NCBI GenBank assembly: GCA_028293765.1
Contig: JAQGOG010000058.1
Span: 1 to 64,000, forward strand
From: Gammaproteobacteria bacterium
GTDB lineage: Bacteria > Pseudomonadota > Gammaproteobacteria > Steroidobacterales > Steroidobacteraceae
Direction of reading: 5' to 3'
Length of the DNA stretch: 64,000 nt
Position 1 is the stretch's first letter. Each line of letters opens with the position of its first letter. Below the pieces are notes generated by a model. It had not been told where the DNA came from. It made no database searches and saw only the letters and a list, made by a program, of their open reading frames with translations. Below, in pieces: positions 52,078 through 59,949 of the stretch. The position numbers and the translations under genes are program-made.

Positions 52078-52345
52078 TCACGCATCGAACCATGCATCCA
52101 CCCTCTCCCGTTGCTCGGCCGCGAGGTGTAAGCCCAGCTTCGAGCGGCGCCAAAGGACATCCTCCAGTACGCGCCCATTCCTCAGTGCGCGGGAAATTCA
52201 ACTCAGCCTCGTAGAGCTGCGGCGCCAGCTCCTCGCCGAGATCGGTCAACCGCCGCGCATGACCCACCATCTGCTCGAGACGGAGTGCCATAGGAACGGC
52301 ACAGCCTCCGAATCAGCGCCGCCGGCGCGAAGGCATAGCGGTGCG
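52078..52345 (-). pseudogene. glpD: Frameshifted C-terminal remnant of glycerol-3-phosphate dehydrogenase
   Basis: Three frames read in order give a GlpD-like C terminus: AFAPAALIRRLCRSYGT, then after one extra base near 52284 RLEQMVGHARRLTDLGEELAPQLYEAELN...EEWART, then after one extra base near 52163 DVLWRRSKLGLHLAAEQRER and a stop at 52078-52080. The EEWART-x-DVLWRR-KLGL signature is a hallmark of GlpD, the membrane-associated FAD enzyme that follows glycerol kinase. Two single-base insertions and loss of the entire N-terminal FAD domain show a decayed gene. No frame in the window restores it. Confidence 0.75.
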
Positions 52346-52397
52346 AAAGCCCGCACGCCGGGCCTGCTCTTACCAGCGCGGCCGACCCCGGCAGTCG

Positions 52398-53162
52398 CTA
52401 CGCGACGGTCGCGACCTCACCGTTCAAAAGCAGCGGAACGGCGTTGTTGCGCAGATGACGCGTGCCCGGGTTGAGCATCACCTCCCGCGTGTACTGCGCC
52501 AGGTACACGCGCCTGAAGCGATTGCTGCGATTCGCCCCGGTCGCGTGCAAAAGCAGGCTGGAAAAAGCCACGATGCTCCCGGCAGGCACAGCGATCGTGA
52601 CGGCGCCCGTATCGTCGGTCCACCCGACCAGGTCGTTGGTTTGCGCCTGCCGCTGATGGGGCAGAATCCCCTTGCCTGAAGCCGGTACGCGGCTGAAAGG
52701 GAGCACGCGTACCGTGCCATTCTCGGCAGTGGCATCGTCGAGCGGGCACCAGCAGGTCAGATAGGGCGCGTGGTCGGTGGGGCCGCCATTGCCAACGACA
52801 TAGCCGGAGTCCTGGTGCCAGCCGAACGGCAGGCCGCCCTCCGGCCCCTTCACCACGAACTGATCAAAGAAGAAGTAAGCATTGTCACCGAGCATCGCCC
52901 GGCAGATGTCAGCCATGATCGGACTGAAAAGCATGCTGCGTAACGCAGGCTGCGTGCGCTGACACTGGTTGGCGAAATATCGGCGGCCGCGATGGCTGAT
53001 GCCAATGCTGTCGACGCCGAGGGCATCCATGCGGCTGTCCTCACGCGCGATGAAGAGGCTGCACTGCTCGCGCAGCATCTCCAGCATTGCCCCGCTTAAG
53101 ACGCCATCGAACACCGCGTAACCCTCGGCCGCGAATTGCGCTTTCTGAAATTCGTACTTCAC
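52398..53162 (-). CDS. Phytanoyl-CoA dioxygenase (PhyH) family oxygenase
   Basis: The start is a GTG at 53162 after AGGAG; the frame is open upstream to 53336 but without a site. The 254-residue protein has the double-stranded beta-helix fold of Fe(II)/2-oxoglutarate oxygenases: metal ligands in GWHQDSGY (H-x-D) and the distal His in SLLLHATGANRSNRFRRVY, with the following Arg for 2-oxoglutarate. PhyH members hydroxylate many small molecules. Its position beside a transporter and sulfoquinovosidase suggests a sugar- or sulfonate-related substrate; oxidative C-S cleavage by such oxygenases has been reported for some alkanesulfonates, but nothing in the sequence fixes this. Confidence 0.82.
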   Translation of the reverse strand: MKYEFQKAQFAAEGYAVFDGVLSGAMLEMLREQCSLFIAREDSRMDALGVDSIGISHRGRRYFANQCQRTQPALRSMLFSPIMADICRAMLGDNAYFFFDQFVVKGPEGGLPFGWHQDSGYVVGNGGPTDHAPYLTCWCPLDDATAENGTVRVLPFSRVPASGKGILPHQRQAQTNDLVGWTDDTGAVTIAVPAGSIVAFSSLLLHATGANRSNRFRRVYLAQYTREVMLNPGTRHLRNNAVPLLLNGEVATVA

Positions 53163-53223
53163 CGCCCTCTCCTTCAACGAACCGCGGCCGGTGTCACCCC
53201 GCCGACTGATAAATGGACCCATC

Positions 53224-54534
53224 TCAAGCCACGAGCGCCTGCTCGGCGGCGCTGCCCTTCGGGAGCAACAGCCGCACCCACCCGAGCGCCAGCAGATAGG
53301 AAACCGCCGCGAGGCCGAGCAATGGCCCGTAGCCATAGCCGCCGCCGATCAGCCATCCGGCCGCCTGCAGAACGACCATGCCTGACAGGTTGCCAAACAA
53401 GGCCGCGACGCTGATGACCGTGCCCACGCGCGAGCTCGGCGTGACATCCGTAGCCAACGCAAACAGGTTCACCGAGAAACCCTGATGCGCCGCCAGCGTC
53501 AGGCTCAAAAGGCCCACAGCAATCCAATAGTTGTCGACCAGCAGCGCGAGCGGCACAGGGGTGACCAATAGAGCACACACCAGCATGGTCGCCTTACGTG
53601 CATCCGTGACACCCATGCCGCCCGCGATCAGACGCCCGGACGCGAATCCGCCCAATAGCGAACCGAACGCGGCAGTCCCGTAAATCAGGGCCAACGGCAC
53701 CGCGAAGCCGCGCATGTCGAGATGAAATACGCGATGAAAGAAGTCCGGTGCCCAGAAAAGCAGGAACCACCACACCTGATCCGAGAGGACTTTGCCACCC
53801 GCGATCGCCCACGTCCGGCGGTCCGTAAGAACCATGCGCCAACTCACGGGCTCGCCGTGCGATGTAATCGCATCGGTTCCCACATTCGCATCGCCCGTGA
53901 TCTTTGCGTCGGGGGCCGCCGCCCCGCCAGCGCTGACCTCTAGACCGGCATCTCTATTTGCGCCGCGCGGCGCCTTCTCACCGGCCATCACGAGCAGCCA
54001 TGCCGCCACCCAGACGAGCCCCGCGCCGCCCGTAATCAAAAACGCGGCCTCCCAGCCGAACGTGAGTGCGAGCGCCGGAGCGAATAGCGGCGTGATAATG
54101 GCACCAACGTTTCCCGCCGCGTTCATCGCGCCGAGCGCCGCCGACCGCCCTCGAGCTTCGAATAAAACGGCGATAGTCTTGATCGCCGTTGGAGTTCCCA
54201 ACGACTCGGTCGCACCGAGCGCTATGCGCGCCACCGCAAATTGTCCGAGCGTGCGCGCCGCGGCGTGAGCCATGGCTGCCATGCTCCACGTCCCCACAGC
54301 CAATGTGTTGGCTCTGCGCCAGCCCACACGATCGACCACCCAGCCGGAGCCGAGATAGGCGAGGGCCGCGGCGAACTGGAAGATTGCGGTCAGGTGGCCG
54401 TAATCGCCATCCGACCACTGAAGTCGGTCTTGCAGCAGCGGTTTCAGTACGGCAATGATCTGCCGGTCCGCATAGTTGAGGATGCCAGAGACAATCAGCA
54501 GTGCGAGGAGCAGGCGACGGCGGTTGATGGACAT
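53224..54534 (-). CDS. MFS transporter, anion:cation symporter-like
   Basis: The 436-residue protein has twelve predicted transmembrane helices in two halves, with the motif GSGWVVDRVGWRRAN between helices 2 and 3 and NYADRQIIAVLKPLLQ in helix 1. This is typical of the hexuronate/phthalate (ExuT/ACS) group that carries sugar acids and other organic anions. A central loop about residues 185-225 is long and polar. It lies 13 bases before the sulfoquinovosidase in the downstream direction, so uptake of sulfoquinovose or its glyceride, or export of sulfolactate, are the sensible guesses. Confidence 0.85.
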   Translation of the reverse strand: MSINRRRLLLALLIVSGILNYADRQIIAVLKPLLQDRLQWSDGDYGHLTAIFQFAAALAYLGSGWVVDRVGWRRANTLAVGTWSMAAMAHAAARTLGQFAVARIALGATESLGTPTAIKTIAVLFEARGRSAALGAMNAAGNVGAIITPLFAPALALTFGWEAAFLITGGAGLVWVAAWLLVMAGEKAPRGANRDAGLEVSAGGAAAPDAKITGDANVGTDAITSHGEPVSWRMVLTDRRTWAIAGGKVLSDQVWWFLLFWAPDFFHRVFHLDMRGFAVPLALIYGTAAFGSLLGGFASGRLIAGGMGVTDARKATMLVCALLVTPVPLALLVDNYWIAVGLLSLTLAAHQGFSVNLFALATDVTPSSRVGTVISVAALFGNLSGMVVLQAAGWLIGGGYGYGPLLGLAAVSYLLALGWVRLLLPKGSAAEQALVA

Positions 54535-54547
54535 GCCTGCTCGGCCA

Positions 54548-56578
54548 TCACATGGCGGCTAATACTGCAAACAGCGTCTCGAACACGCTTCCCTTGCGAT
54601 AGAAGACCGGCGGTTGCCCGAGCGGCGCCGGCACCTCGACATCTGCTCCTCCGGAAAACTCCGCGCGACTCCAGACATGAACCCACGACGCACCTGCGGG
54701 CAGGTAGGTACGCCAGTTGAAGACTCCCTCGACGACTACCGGCGCAACGAGGAGGTCCGCGCCATAGAGGTAACTCGTCTGGCTCTCATAGGCGCGCGGG
54801 TCAGCCTCGAAGTGCAGAAACAAGGCACGCTGCACCGGCAGTCCGGTGGCAGCCGCTTCTCGAGACACAGCAGCGAGATAAGGAGCGAGATGGCGATAGA
54901 TCCGGGTCATCCGCGCGAAGTGAGCCAGCACCTGCGGATCCTGGTCGATCTGCAGATTCTCCCGCGGCCGGTTACCTTCATGCGAGCGCATGACCGCCGT
55001 GAACGCAGCCATCTCGGCCCAGCGCTGGAGGAGCTCCGCCGTGCGCACATTACCGAACAGGCTGGTGTAACCACCGATGTCGCTGTGATGATACGCGTTG
55101 CCGAGCAGGCCTGATGACAGTGCAGCGCAGATTACCGTCTGCAGACCGTCGTGGCGGGTAAAATCCACCGATTGATCGCCGGCCCACAACAACGGGCAGT
55201 AAGCCTGCACTCCGGTGAAACCGGCGCGCATGAAAAACAGCGTCTCACCGGTCATGCCGCGTCGTGCGACCGCGTCGGCGTTCACCTTTGCCCAGAGCGT
55301 CGGCCACGCATTGTGCGCGAGCATGCCGTCGAGACCGTTGGCGAGCCGCGCGTCAGTTGGCAGGTACTCGCCAAAATCGGCCATCCACCCCGACAGGCCG
55401 AAATCGAGCATGTTGCGCCCGATCACGTACTCCTTGAACCATTCGAACGCCGCGGGGTTGGTGAAGTCCACGATGCCACAGTGGAACTCGCCAAAATCGA
55501 CGAGATAAGGCTCATCGCACTCGGCACGCAATGCCAGGTAACCGGCCGCCGCCGCCTCGGGGTAGAGAGAGCCATCGACACACAAATAAGGATTCACGTA
55601 GCCGAGAAAGCGCACTCCCCGTGCCCGTAGCGCCTCGATTTTGCGATCGAGCTGCGGGTAGCGCTGCGGATTCCACTTCCAATCCCAGAACAGCCGCCGT
55701 CCGAATGAGGTCTCCCGCACGCCGACCCAGTCCTCGCACCAGAGCCCTGCAATCGCGGTGTCCGCGGCAGCAAAGGTAGCCAGCCTGTCGAAGCTGCGTG
55801 CGCCGTCCTTGAGTCCGATGATGGCGCCGCGCAAGACCCAGTCCGGCAGCGGCGGCTGTCGGCCGAACCGCGCGGACAGCGCGCCCACCAGGCTTACAAA
55901 GCTGTTCGCGGCCCATAGCTCGAGCCGCTCGGGAATTTCCCAGACCTCGATCTCGTGGAAGCCGGTGTGCCGGAAGTCGAATGCCGAATAGGCGGACGTC
56001 TCGACATGCAAAGCGTAGTGACGCGAAGAGATATACGTCGGCTGCGGATAGTTGGTGTTGTAGTAGTCGCCGCCACCGCCGTCTTTCTGGTCTGCTTTGA
56101 AGGTCAGCAGCGTCGTTTTGTCGCGCCCTACGCCGGGCTCGGATGTCCAGAGCGGAAAGTGGCGGCCGCGCAGGTCGAAGTACGACAGCTGCTCACCGCC
56201 GCCCCAGACGCGCTCCTCAGGGTCCGCGGCGATGCGCAGCCAGAGACGATTGATACGGGCGTTGGCGCCTGTGGAGGCTCCTTCGAACGTTATCGTCGCG
56301 CGCTCACCGTCGCCGATGACCTGAATTTCCAGCGCCGGCACTGCGGCAGCAGAGGCGGCGAACGCAACGCGGATCGTTCCCCCCGTCGTCGAAACCACGG
56401 CGTGGGTGAGAGGTACCCGCGAGACGACATAGTCCGTGACACGAAAATGACCATGGTTCATGCGAACCGTCGGCTGGCCCGTGCCAATGAACACCGCCGG
56501 TTCGGTACGGCGGTGCTGCAGGATTATCCTGCCGGACAGTGTCAGGTCGAAGCCGTCGGCGTACTCAGTCAGCTGCAT
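54548..56578 (-). CDS. yihQ: Sulfoquinovosidase, glycoside hydrolase family 31
   Basis: The ATG at 56578 gives 676 residues (E. coli YihQ has 678) and aligns with the YihQ N terminus; an in-frame GTG at 56629 lacks a site. The catalytic nucleophile D401 lies in GWMADFGEYLPTD, the acid/base D468 in WAGDQSVDF and E129 in WGGGEQLSYFDLRG. The sulfonate-binding residues of YihQ are kept: the R-x-x-W pair R295 and W298 in GRRLFWDWKW and Y504 in HSDIGGYTSLF. The extra carboxamide position of YihQ appears as Glu (WCEDW), a variant also known in other sulfoquinovosidases. It should release sulfoquinovose from sulfolipid glycerides. No signal peptide, so cytoplasmic. Confidence 0.9.
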   Translation of the reverse strand: MQLTEYADGFDLTLSGRIILQHRRTEPAVFIGTGQPTVRMNHGHFRVTDYVVSRVPLTHAVVSTTGGTIRVAFAASAAAVPALEIQVIGDGERATITFEGASTGANARINRLWLRIAADPEERVWGGGEQLSYFDLRGRHFPLWTSEPGVGRDKTTLLTFKADQKDGGGGDYYNTNYPQPTYISSRHYALHVETSAYSAFDFRHTGFHEIEVWEIPERLELWAANSFVSLVGALSARFGRQPPLPDWVLRGAIIGLKDGARSFDRLATFAAADTAIAGLWCEDWVGVRETSFGRRLFWDWKWNPQRYPQLDRKIEALRARGVRFLGYVNPYLCVDGSLYPEAAAAGYLALRAECDEPYLVDFGEFHCGIVDFTNPAAFEWFKEYVIGRNMLDFGLSGWMADFGEYLPTDARLANGLDGMLAHNAWPTLWAKVNADAVARRGMTGETLFFMRAGFTGVQAYCPLLWAGDQSVDFTRHDGLQTVICAALSSGLLGNAYHHSDIGGYTSLFGNVRTAELLQRWAEMAAFTAVMRSHEGNRPRENLQIDQDPQVLAHFARMTRIYRHLAPYLAAVSREAAATGLPVQRALFLHFEADPRAYESQTSYLYGADLLVAPVVVEGVFNWRTYLPAGASWVHVWSRAEFSGGADVEVPAPLGQPPVFYRKGSVFETLFAVLAAM

Positions 56579-56663
56579 GCCGTGCACCCCGTGCGAGTCG
56601 CGGCAGCCACCGTAGGGCACGGCCGCCACTGCGAAGTCCGCAGATCGGAAGAATAATGCCCGC

Positions 56664-58976
56664 TCAGAACTTCGCAGTCAGGCTCACGCCGAAATATCGC
56701 TCGGCATCGCGCGGAATCTGCAGTCGGGCGTACGCGCCCGCGGCCACGCCGTTGCCGACCGGGGTGATGAAATCCGTGTAGAACTTGTCGGTGAGGTTCT
56801 TGCCCATCACGCTCAGCTCATATTTGTCCGCCGGATCGGCAAACACAATGGCTGCGCTCAACAGACCATAGCCCCGCTGCCTCGCAAGCGGCGTCTGGTC
56901 GATGTCGAAGTTGAGGGCGCTGGTGTAGACATAGGAGACCACGAGCCGCGTCGTGAACGGCAGGCTGGAACCGGTGGGCAGCAGCCAGCTCGGGGTCAGA
57001 TTGAACTTGTTCCGCGGCGCAAATGGGAGTTGTGCTCCATCGTGAACGCTCCGGCAGGTGGTGAGCGCAGCACCGGTCTGCCCTGCGCACAGGTACGACA
57101 CGATCGTCGCATCGTCATACGCGTAGCCACCCACGATGCCGAATCCGCTGAACGGATGCCACTCGAGGTCGGCCGTGAAACCCTGCGAGCGCACCTGGCC
57201 GGCATTCGTCAGGCTCGTGGTCACCGAGCCGTTGATCAGCACGAAGCTGTTGGTCTGAAAGTTGTCGAACGTTTCCCGATAGGCCGCGAGATTCAGCCTG
57301 AGGTGATGGTCGAAGAAATTGCTCTTGAGACCGATCTCGTACGCGTCCGAGGTCTCTGGGGCGATCGGCGCAGTATTGAGCGCCGACATGTTGAAGAACA
57401 CGTTGAACGCCGGGCCCTTGTAGCCGCGCGACCAGGTCGCGTAGCCCACCATATTGTCGGTGAGGTCGAACTGGCCGCCGGCCTTCGCGGACCAGCCGTC
57501 ATGACTGGTCGAGCCGTTGCCGGCATAGGGCGCACCGACTCCGGGGCCCGCTACAGGCAGGTCGACGCGAGCGAAGGTATAGGACACCTTATCATGCGTA
57601 AAGCGCGCACCGCCGATCAGTCGGAAGCGGTCCGTGAGATTCGCGGTCCCCTGGCCAAACACCGAGGCGTTGTCGAACTTGGTATCCCAGTTCGCGAAAC
57701 CCCGCGTGACCAGATAGGTACTCGCGCCGGGTGTGCACGGCTTGAACCCCGTGGCATCGACGGGCAGCGTTGAAGCCGTACATTGATTGTCGTCACGGGT
57801 GAACCAGTCGCGCTCGTCCGTATGCCAGATGAAGCCGCCGACGACATAGGTCAGAAACTGGTGCTCTGGCGATGCCAGGCGCAGCTCCTCGCTGTACTGT
57901 TTGAACGTGAGCGCGCCGTGGTCATGCTGCAGGAGATCGAGCGCGATGACGTAGTTCGCGAAACTCGCATGGAAATCGCCATCGCGCTGCTGATAGTTGT
58001 ACCAGCGCCGGAAGGCGGAAATCGACGTAATCGTGTAGCCGCCGCGGCTCCAGTCGAGCTGGGCCGACGTGCCCGCATTCGTATCGATCGTACTCGGCGC
58101 CAGATCGTTATCGATCTTCATGTTGGTCGCGCCGGGGACCACCGGGGAGATGGACGGCCGGAATACTCCGGTGTATGCGGCGCTGGGAAGATAGGTTCCC
58201 AGGACATCTGCGCAGCACTTATCGTTGGCGTGCACATAGTCGGCGCCGAGGGTCAGCTTCAGCGAGTCCGTGAGCTCAGCCACCAGCTTGCCGCGAATCC
58301 CGGTACGCCGGTAGCCGTTCGTCCAGGTGTCGTCGAACACGTTCTTCACATTGCCGGCGTAGTCGCCGTAGACCGCAGCGAGCGAGAAGCCGATCTTCGC
58401 GGTGATCGGGCCGCCGACCCGCACACTCGCCTTATATTCGTTGTGATCGAAGTAGGAGACGGAGCCCTCGCCCTCGAGCTCCGGTGTCGGACCGCGCGTC
58501 GTCATGTTGACCACGCCGGCGGAAGCGTTCTTGCCGAACAGAGTGCCCTGGGGCCCCTGCAGGACTTCGATCTGCGCGATGTCTGTGAATTCGGTGAATG
58601 CCATGCCGGCGCGGCCCATGACCACGCCGTCGACCACGGTGGCCACGCTTGGCTCGGCCCCTGAAGCAAATGATTGCGTGCCGATTCCGCGGATGCTCAG
58701 AGTCGAGTTGAGGTTGCTCGTGCCCTTCTTGAACGTCAGGGTAGGTACCATCTGCTGCAGGCTCTCGGCATTGCCAATACCGGCCGTCCGCAGGTCTTCC
58801 CCGGAGACCACCGAGACAGCGGCGGGAACCTGCGAAAGGCTCTCGGTCCGCTTCTGCGCCGTCACGACGATCTCCTCCAGCGGTCCCGTGGTATCGGCCG
58901 CCGCAGGCCCACCAAGACACCCCAGGATCACGGCTGCAGGCACCGATGAACGCCACACAGTGCGAGAAACGCGCAT
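56664..58976 (-). CDS. TonB-dependent receptor of the sulfoquinovose locus
   Basis: The start ATG at 58976 follows GAGGGGG; a TTG five codons earlier would remove the spacing. The 770-residue protein has a signal peptide (AAVILGCLGGPAAAD), plug start LEEIVVTAQKRTESLSQVPAAVSVV and plug motif LQGPQGTLFGKNASAGVVNMTTRGP, with the barrel ending YFGVSLTAKF. It lies upstream of the sulfoquinovosidase, 85 bases apart on the same strand, and divergent from the GntR regulator, so it probably carries sulfoquinovose, its glycerol glycoside or a lyso-sulfolipid across the outer membrane. Such a receptor is not part of the better-known Pseudomonas or E. coli clusters. Confidence 0.88.
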   Translation of the reverse strand: MRVSRTVWRSSVPAAVILGCLGGPAAADTTGPLEEIVVTAQKRTESLSQVPAAVSVVSGEDLRTAGIGNAESLQQMVPTLTFKKGTSNLNSTLSIRGIGTQSFASGAEPSVATVVDGVVMGRAGMAFTEFTDIAQIEVLQGPQGTLFGKNASAGVVNMTTRGPTPELEGEGSVSYFDHNEYKASVRVGGPITAKIGFSLAAVYGDYAGNVKNVFDDTWTNGYRRTGIRGKLVAELTDSLKLTLGADYVHANDKCCADVLGTYLPSAAYTGVFRPSISPVVPGATNMKIDNDLAPSTIDTNAGTSAQLDWSRGGYTITSISAFRRWYNYQQRDGDFHASFANYVIALDLLQHDHGALTFKQYSEELRLASPEHQFLTYVVGGFIWHTDERDWFTRDDNQCTASTLPVDATGFKPCTPGASTYLVTRGFANWDTKFDNASVFGQGTANLTDRFRLIGGARFTHDKVSYTFARVDLPVAGPGVGAPYAGNGSTSHDGWSAKAGGQFDLTDNMVGYATWSRGYKGPAFNVFFNMSALNTAPIAPETSDAYEIGLKSNFFDHHLRLNLAAYRETFDNFQTNSFVLINGSVTTSLTNAGQVRSQGFTADLEWHPFSGFGIVGGYAYDDATIVSYLCAGQTGAALTTCRSVHDGAQLPFAPRNKFNLTPSWLLPTGSSLPFTTRLVVSYVYTSALNFDIDQTPLARQRGYGLLSAAIVFADPADKYELSVMGKNLTDKFYTDFITPVGNGVAAGAYARLQIPRDAERYFGVSLTAKF

Positions 58977-59050
58977 TTGCTGCCCCCTCAAGCTTCAATG
59001 GCCCGTAGCTCGAAGGCTAGCGCCAACCCGGCAAACATACAACCCATATG

Positions 59051-59062
59051 TCTTATATAAGA
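59051..59062. promoter_or_regulatory. Palindrome TCTTATATAAGA
   Basis: This perfect 12-bp palindrome lies 75 bases before the receptor start and 159 before the GntR start, in the only AT-rich part of the divergent region. It is a candidate GntR operator or contains the -10 sequence (TATATAA) of the receptor promoter. A 14-bp GC palindrome lies at 59082-59095, between it and the regulator gene. Confidence 0.4.
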
Positions 59063-59179
59063 GTTGCTGGAGTGCAACGCCGCGCCGGCCGGCGCCAGAC
59101 CCCGCCGCGGGTCAACTGAGCTGCAAGAAGTGGGAATGGACAGCCAAGCCGCGCCATCGTAGTTTGCGGTCCGTTACAT

Positions 59180-59214
59180 TTCCGCACGGCATACCCACAG
59201 TTCCGCAAGGCATA
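59180..59214 (+). promoter_or_regulatory. Tandem direct repeats before the GntR gene
   Basis: TTCCGCACGGCATA (59180-59193) and TTCCGCAAGGCATA (59201-59214) differ at one base and are 21 bases apart, two turns of the helix, so a protein would meet both on the same DNA face. The second copy ends 6 bases before the GTG start and includes the AAGG ribosome site. This arrangement is typical of autoregulation. Confidence 0.55.
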
Positions 59215-59220
59215 TCAAAC

Positions 59221-59940
59221 GTGACAGACACGCCCGGTTACCGCCCTCTCTACCGACAGGTTTACGACATCATCGTTCGCAAGGTCGCCCAGGGCGTCTG
59301 GCGCCCCGGCACCTCCCTGCCCAGCGAGCAGAGCCTCGCCAGGGAAATGGGGGTCAGCCAGGGCACCATGCGCAAGGTGCTCGACGCGCTGACGGCCGAG
59401 AACCTGCTGGAGCGCCGCCAGGGCAAAGGCACTTTCATCGCCGAGAACACCCAGGAGCGCGCCTTGTTCCGATTTTTCCGCCTGGCGCGTCCCGGCGGCA
59501 AGCGGCTGACTCCGGAGCGCGTCGACGAAACAGTGAAGGTGCGCGTCGCTCGGGCCGCCGAACGCACGAAGCTCGATCTGGCCCGCGGCGAGCGGGTGGT
59601 GGAAATCGTCCGTACGCGGCTGATCGAGAAAAGACCGGCGATCCGCGAGTTGATCATCCTGCCGGCCGCCCTGTTTCCCGGGATAGAGAAGCGCCCTTCC
59701 CTGCCGAACAGCCTGTATTCCCTCTACCAGTCCGAGTATGGGATCAACATCGTGGCCGCGCACGAAGAGCTCAGCGCGCAACTTGCGACCGCGGAGGATC
59801 AGCAGCTGCTGGAGATTTCCGAGGGCGATGCCGTCCTGGTCATCGAGCGGCTGGCCGTGTCGCTCCAGGAGCGCAAAGTCGAATGGCGGGCAAGCCGGGT
59901 TCGCTGCAGCGACCTCGTCTACGCCGTGACCCTCAACTGA
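59221..59940 (+). CDS. GntR family regulator with UTRA domain
   Basis: The GTG at 59221 gives 239 residues. The N-terminal winged helix is canonical (PLYRQVYDIIVRKVAQGVWRPGTSLPSEQSLAREMGVSQGTMRKVLDALTAENLLERRQGKGTFIAE). The C-terminal part (about 90-239; IRELIILPAALFPG, DAVLVIERLA) is a UTRA ligand-binding fold as in HutC-type repressors of sugar pathways. It is divergent from the TonB receptor and converges on the dehydrogenase (9 bases between stops), so it likely controls both arms, with sulfoquinovose or a pathway acid as ligand. GntR-type regulators occur in other sulfo-ED clusters. Confidence 0.88.
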   Translation: MTDTPGYRPLYRQVYDIIVRKVAQGVWRPGTSLPSEQSLAREMGVSQGTMRKVLDALTAENLLERRQGKGTFIAENTQERALFRFFRLARPGGKRLTPERVDETVKVRVARAAERTKLDLARGERVVEIVRTRLIEKRPAIRELIILPAALFPGIEKRPSLPNSLYSLYQSEYGINIVAAHEELSAQLATAEDQQLLEISEGDAVLVIERLAVSLQERKVEWRASRVRCSDLVYAVTLN

Positions 59941-59949
59941 CACGCCGCT

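Noticed and set aside
54548-56578. Ordinary alpha-glucosidase or alpha-xylosidase
   Set aside because: R295, W298 and Y504 match the sulfonate-binding residues of YihQ, and the length and overall sequence follow YihQ closely.
58504-59220. Upstream extension of the GntR reading frame
   Set aside because: The extra 239 residues lie antisense to the TonB receptor and show no homology; the winged-helix domain begins right after the GTG at 59221.
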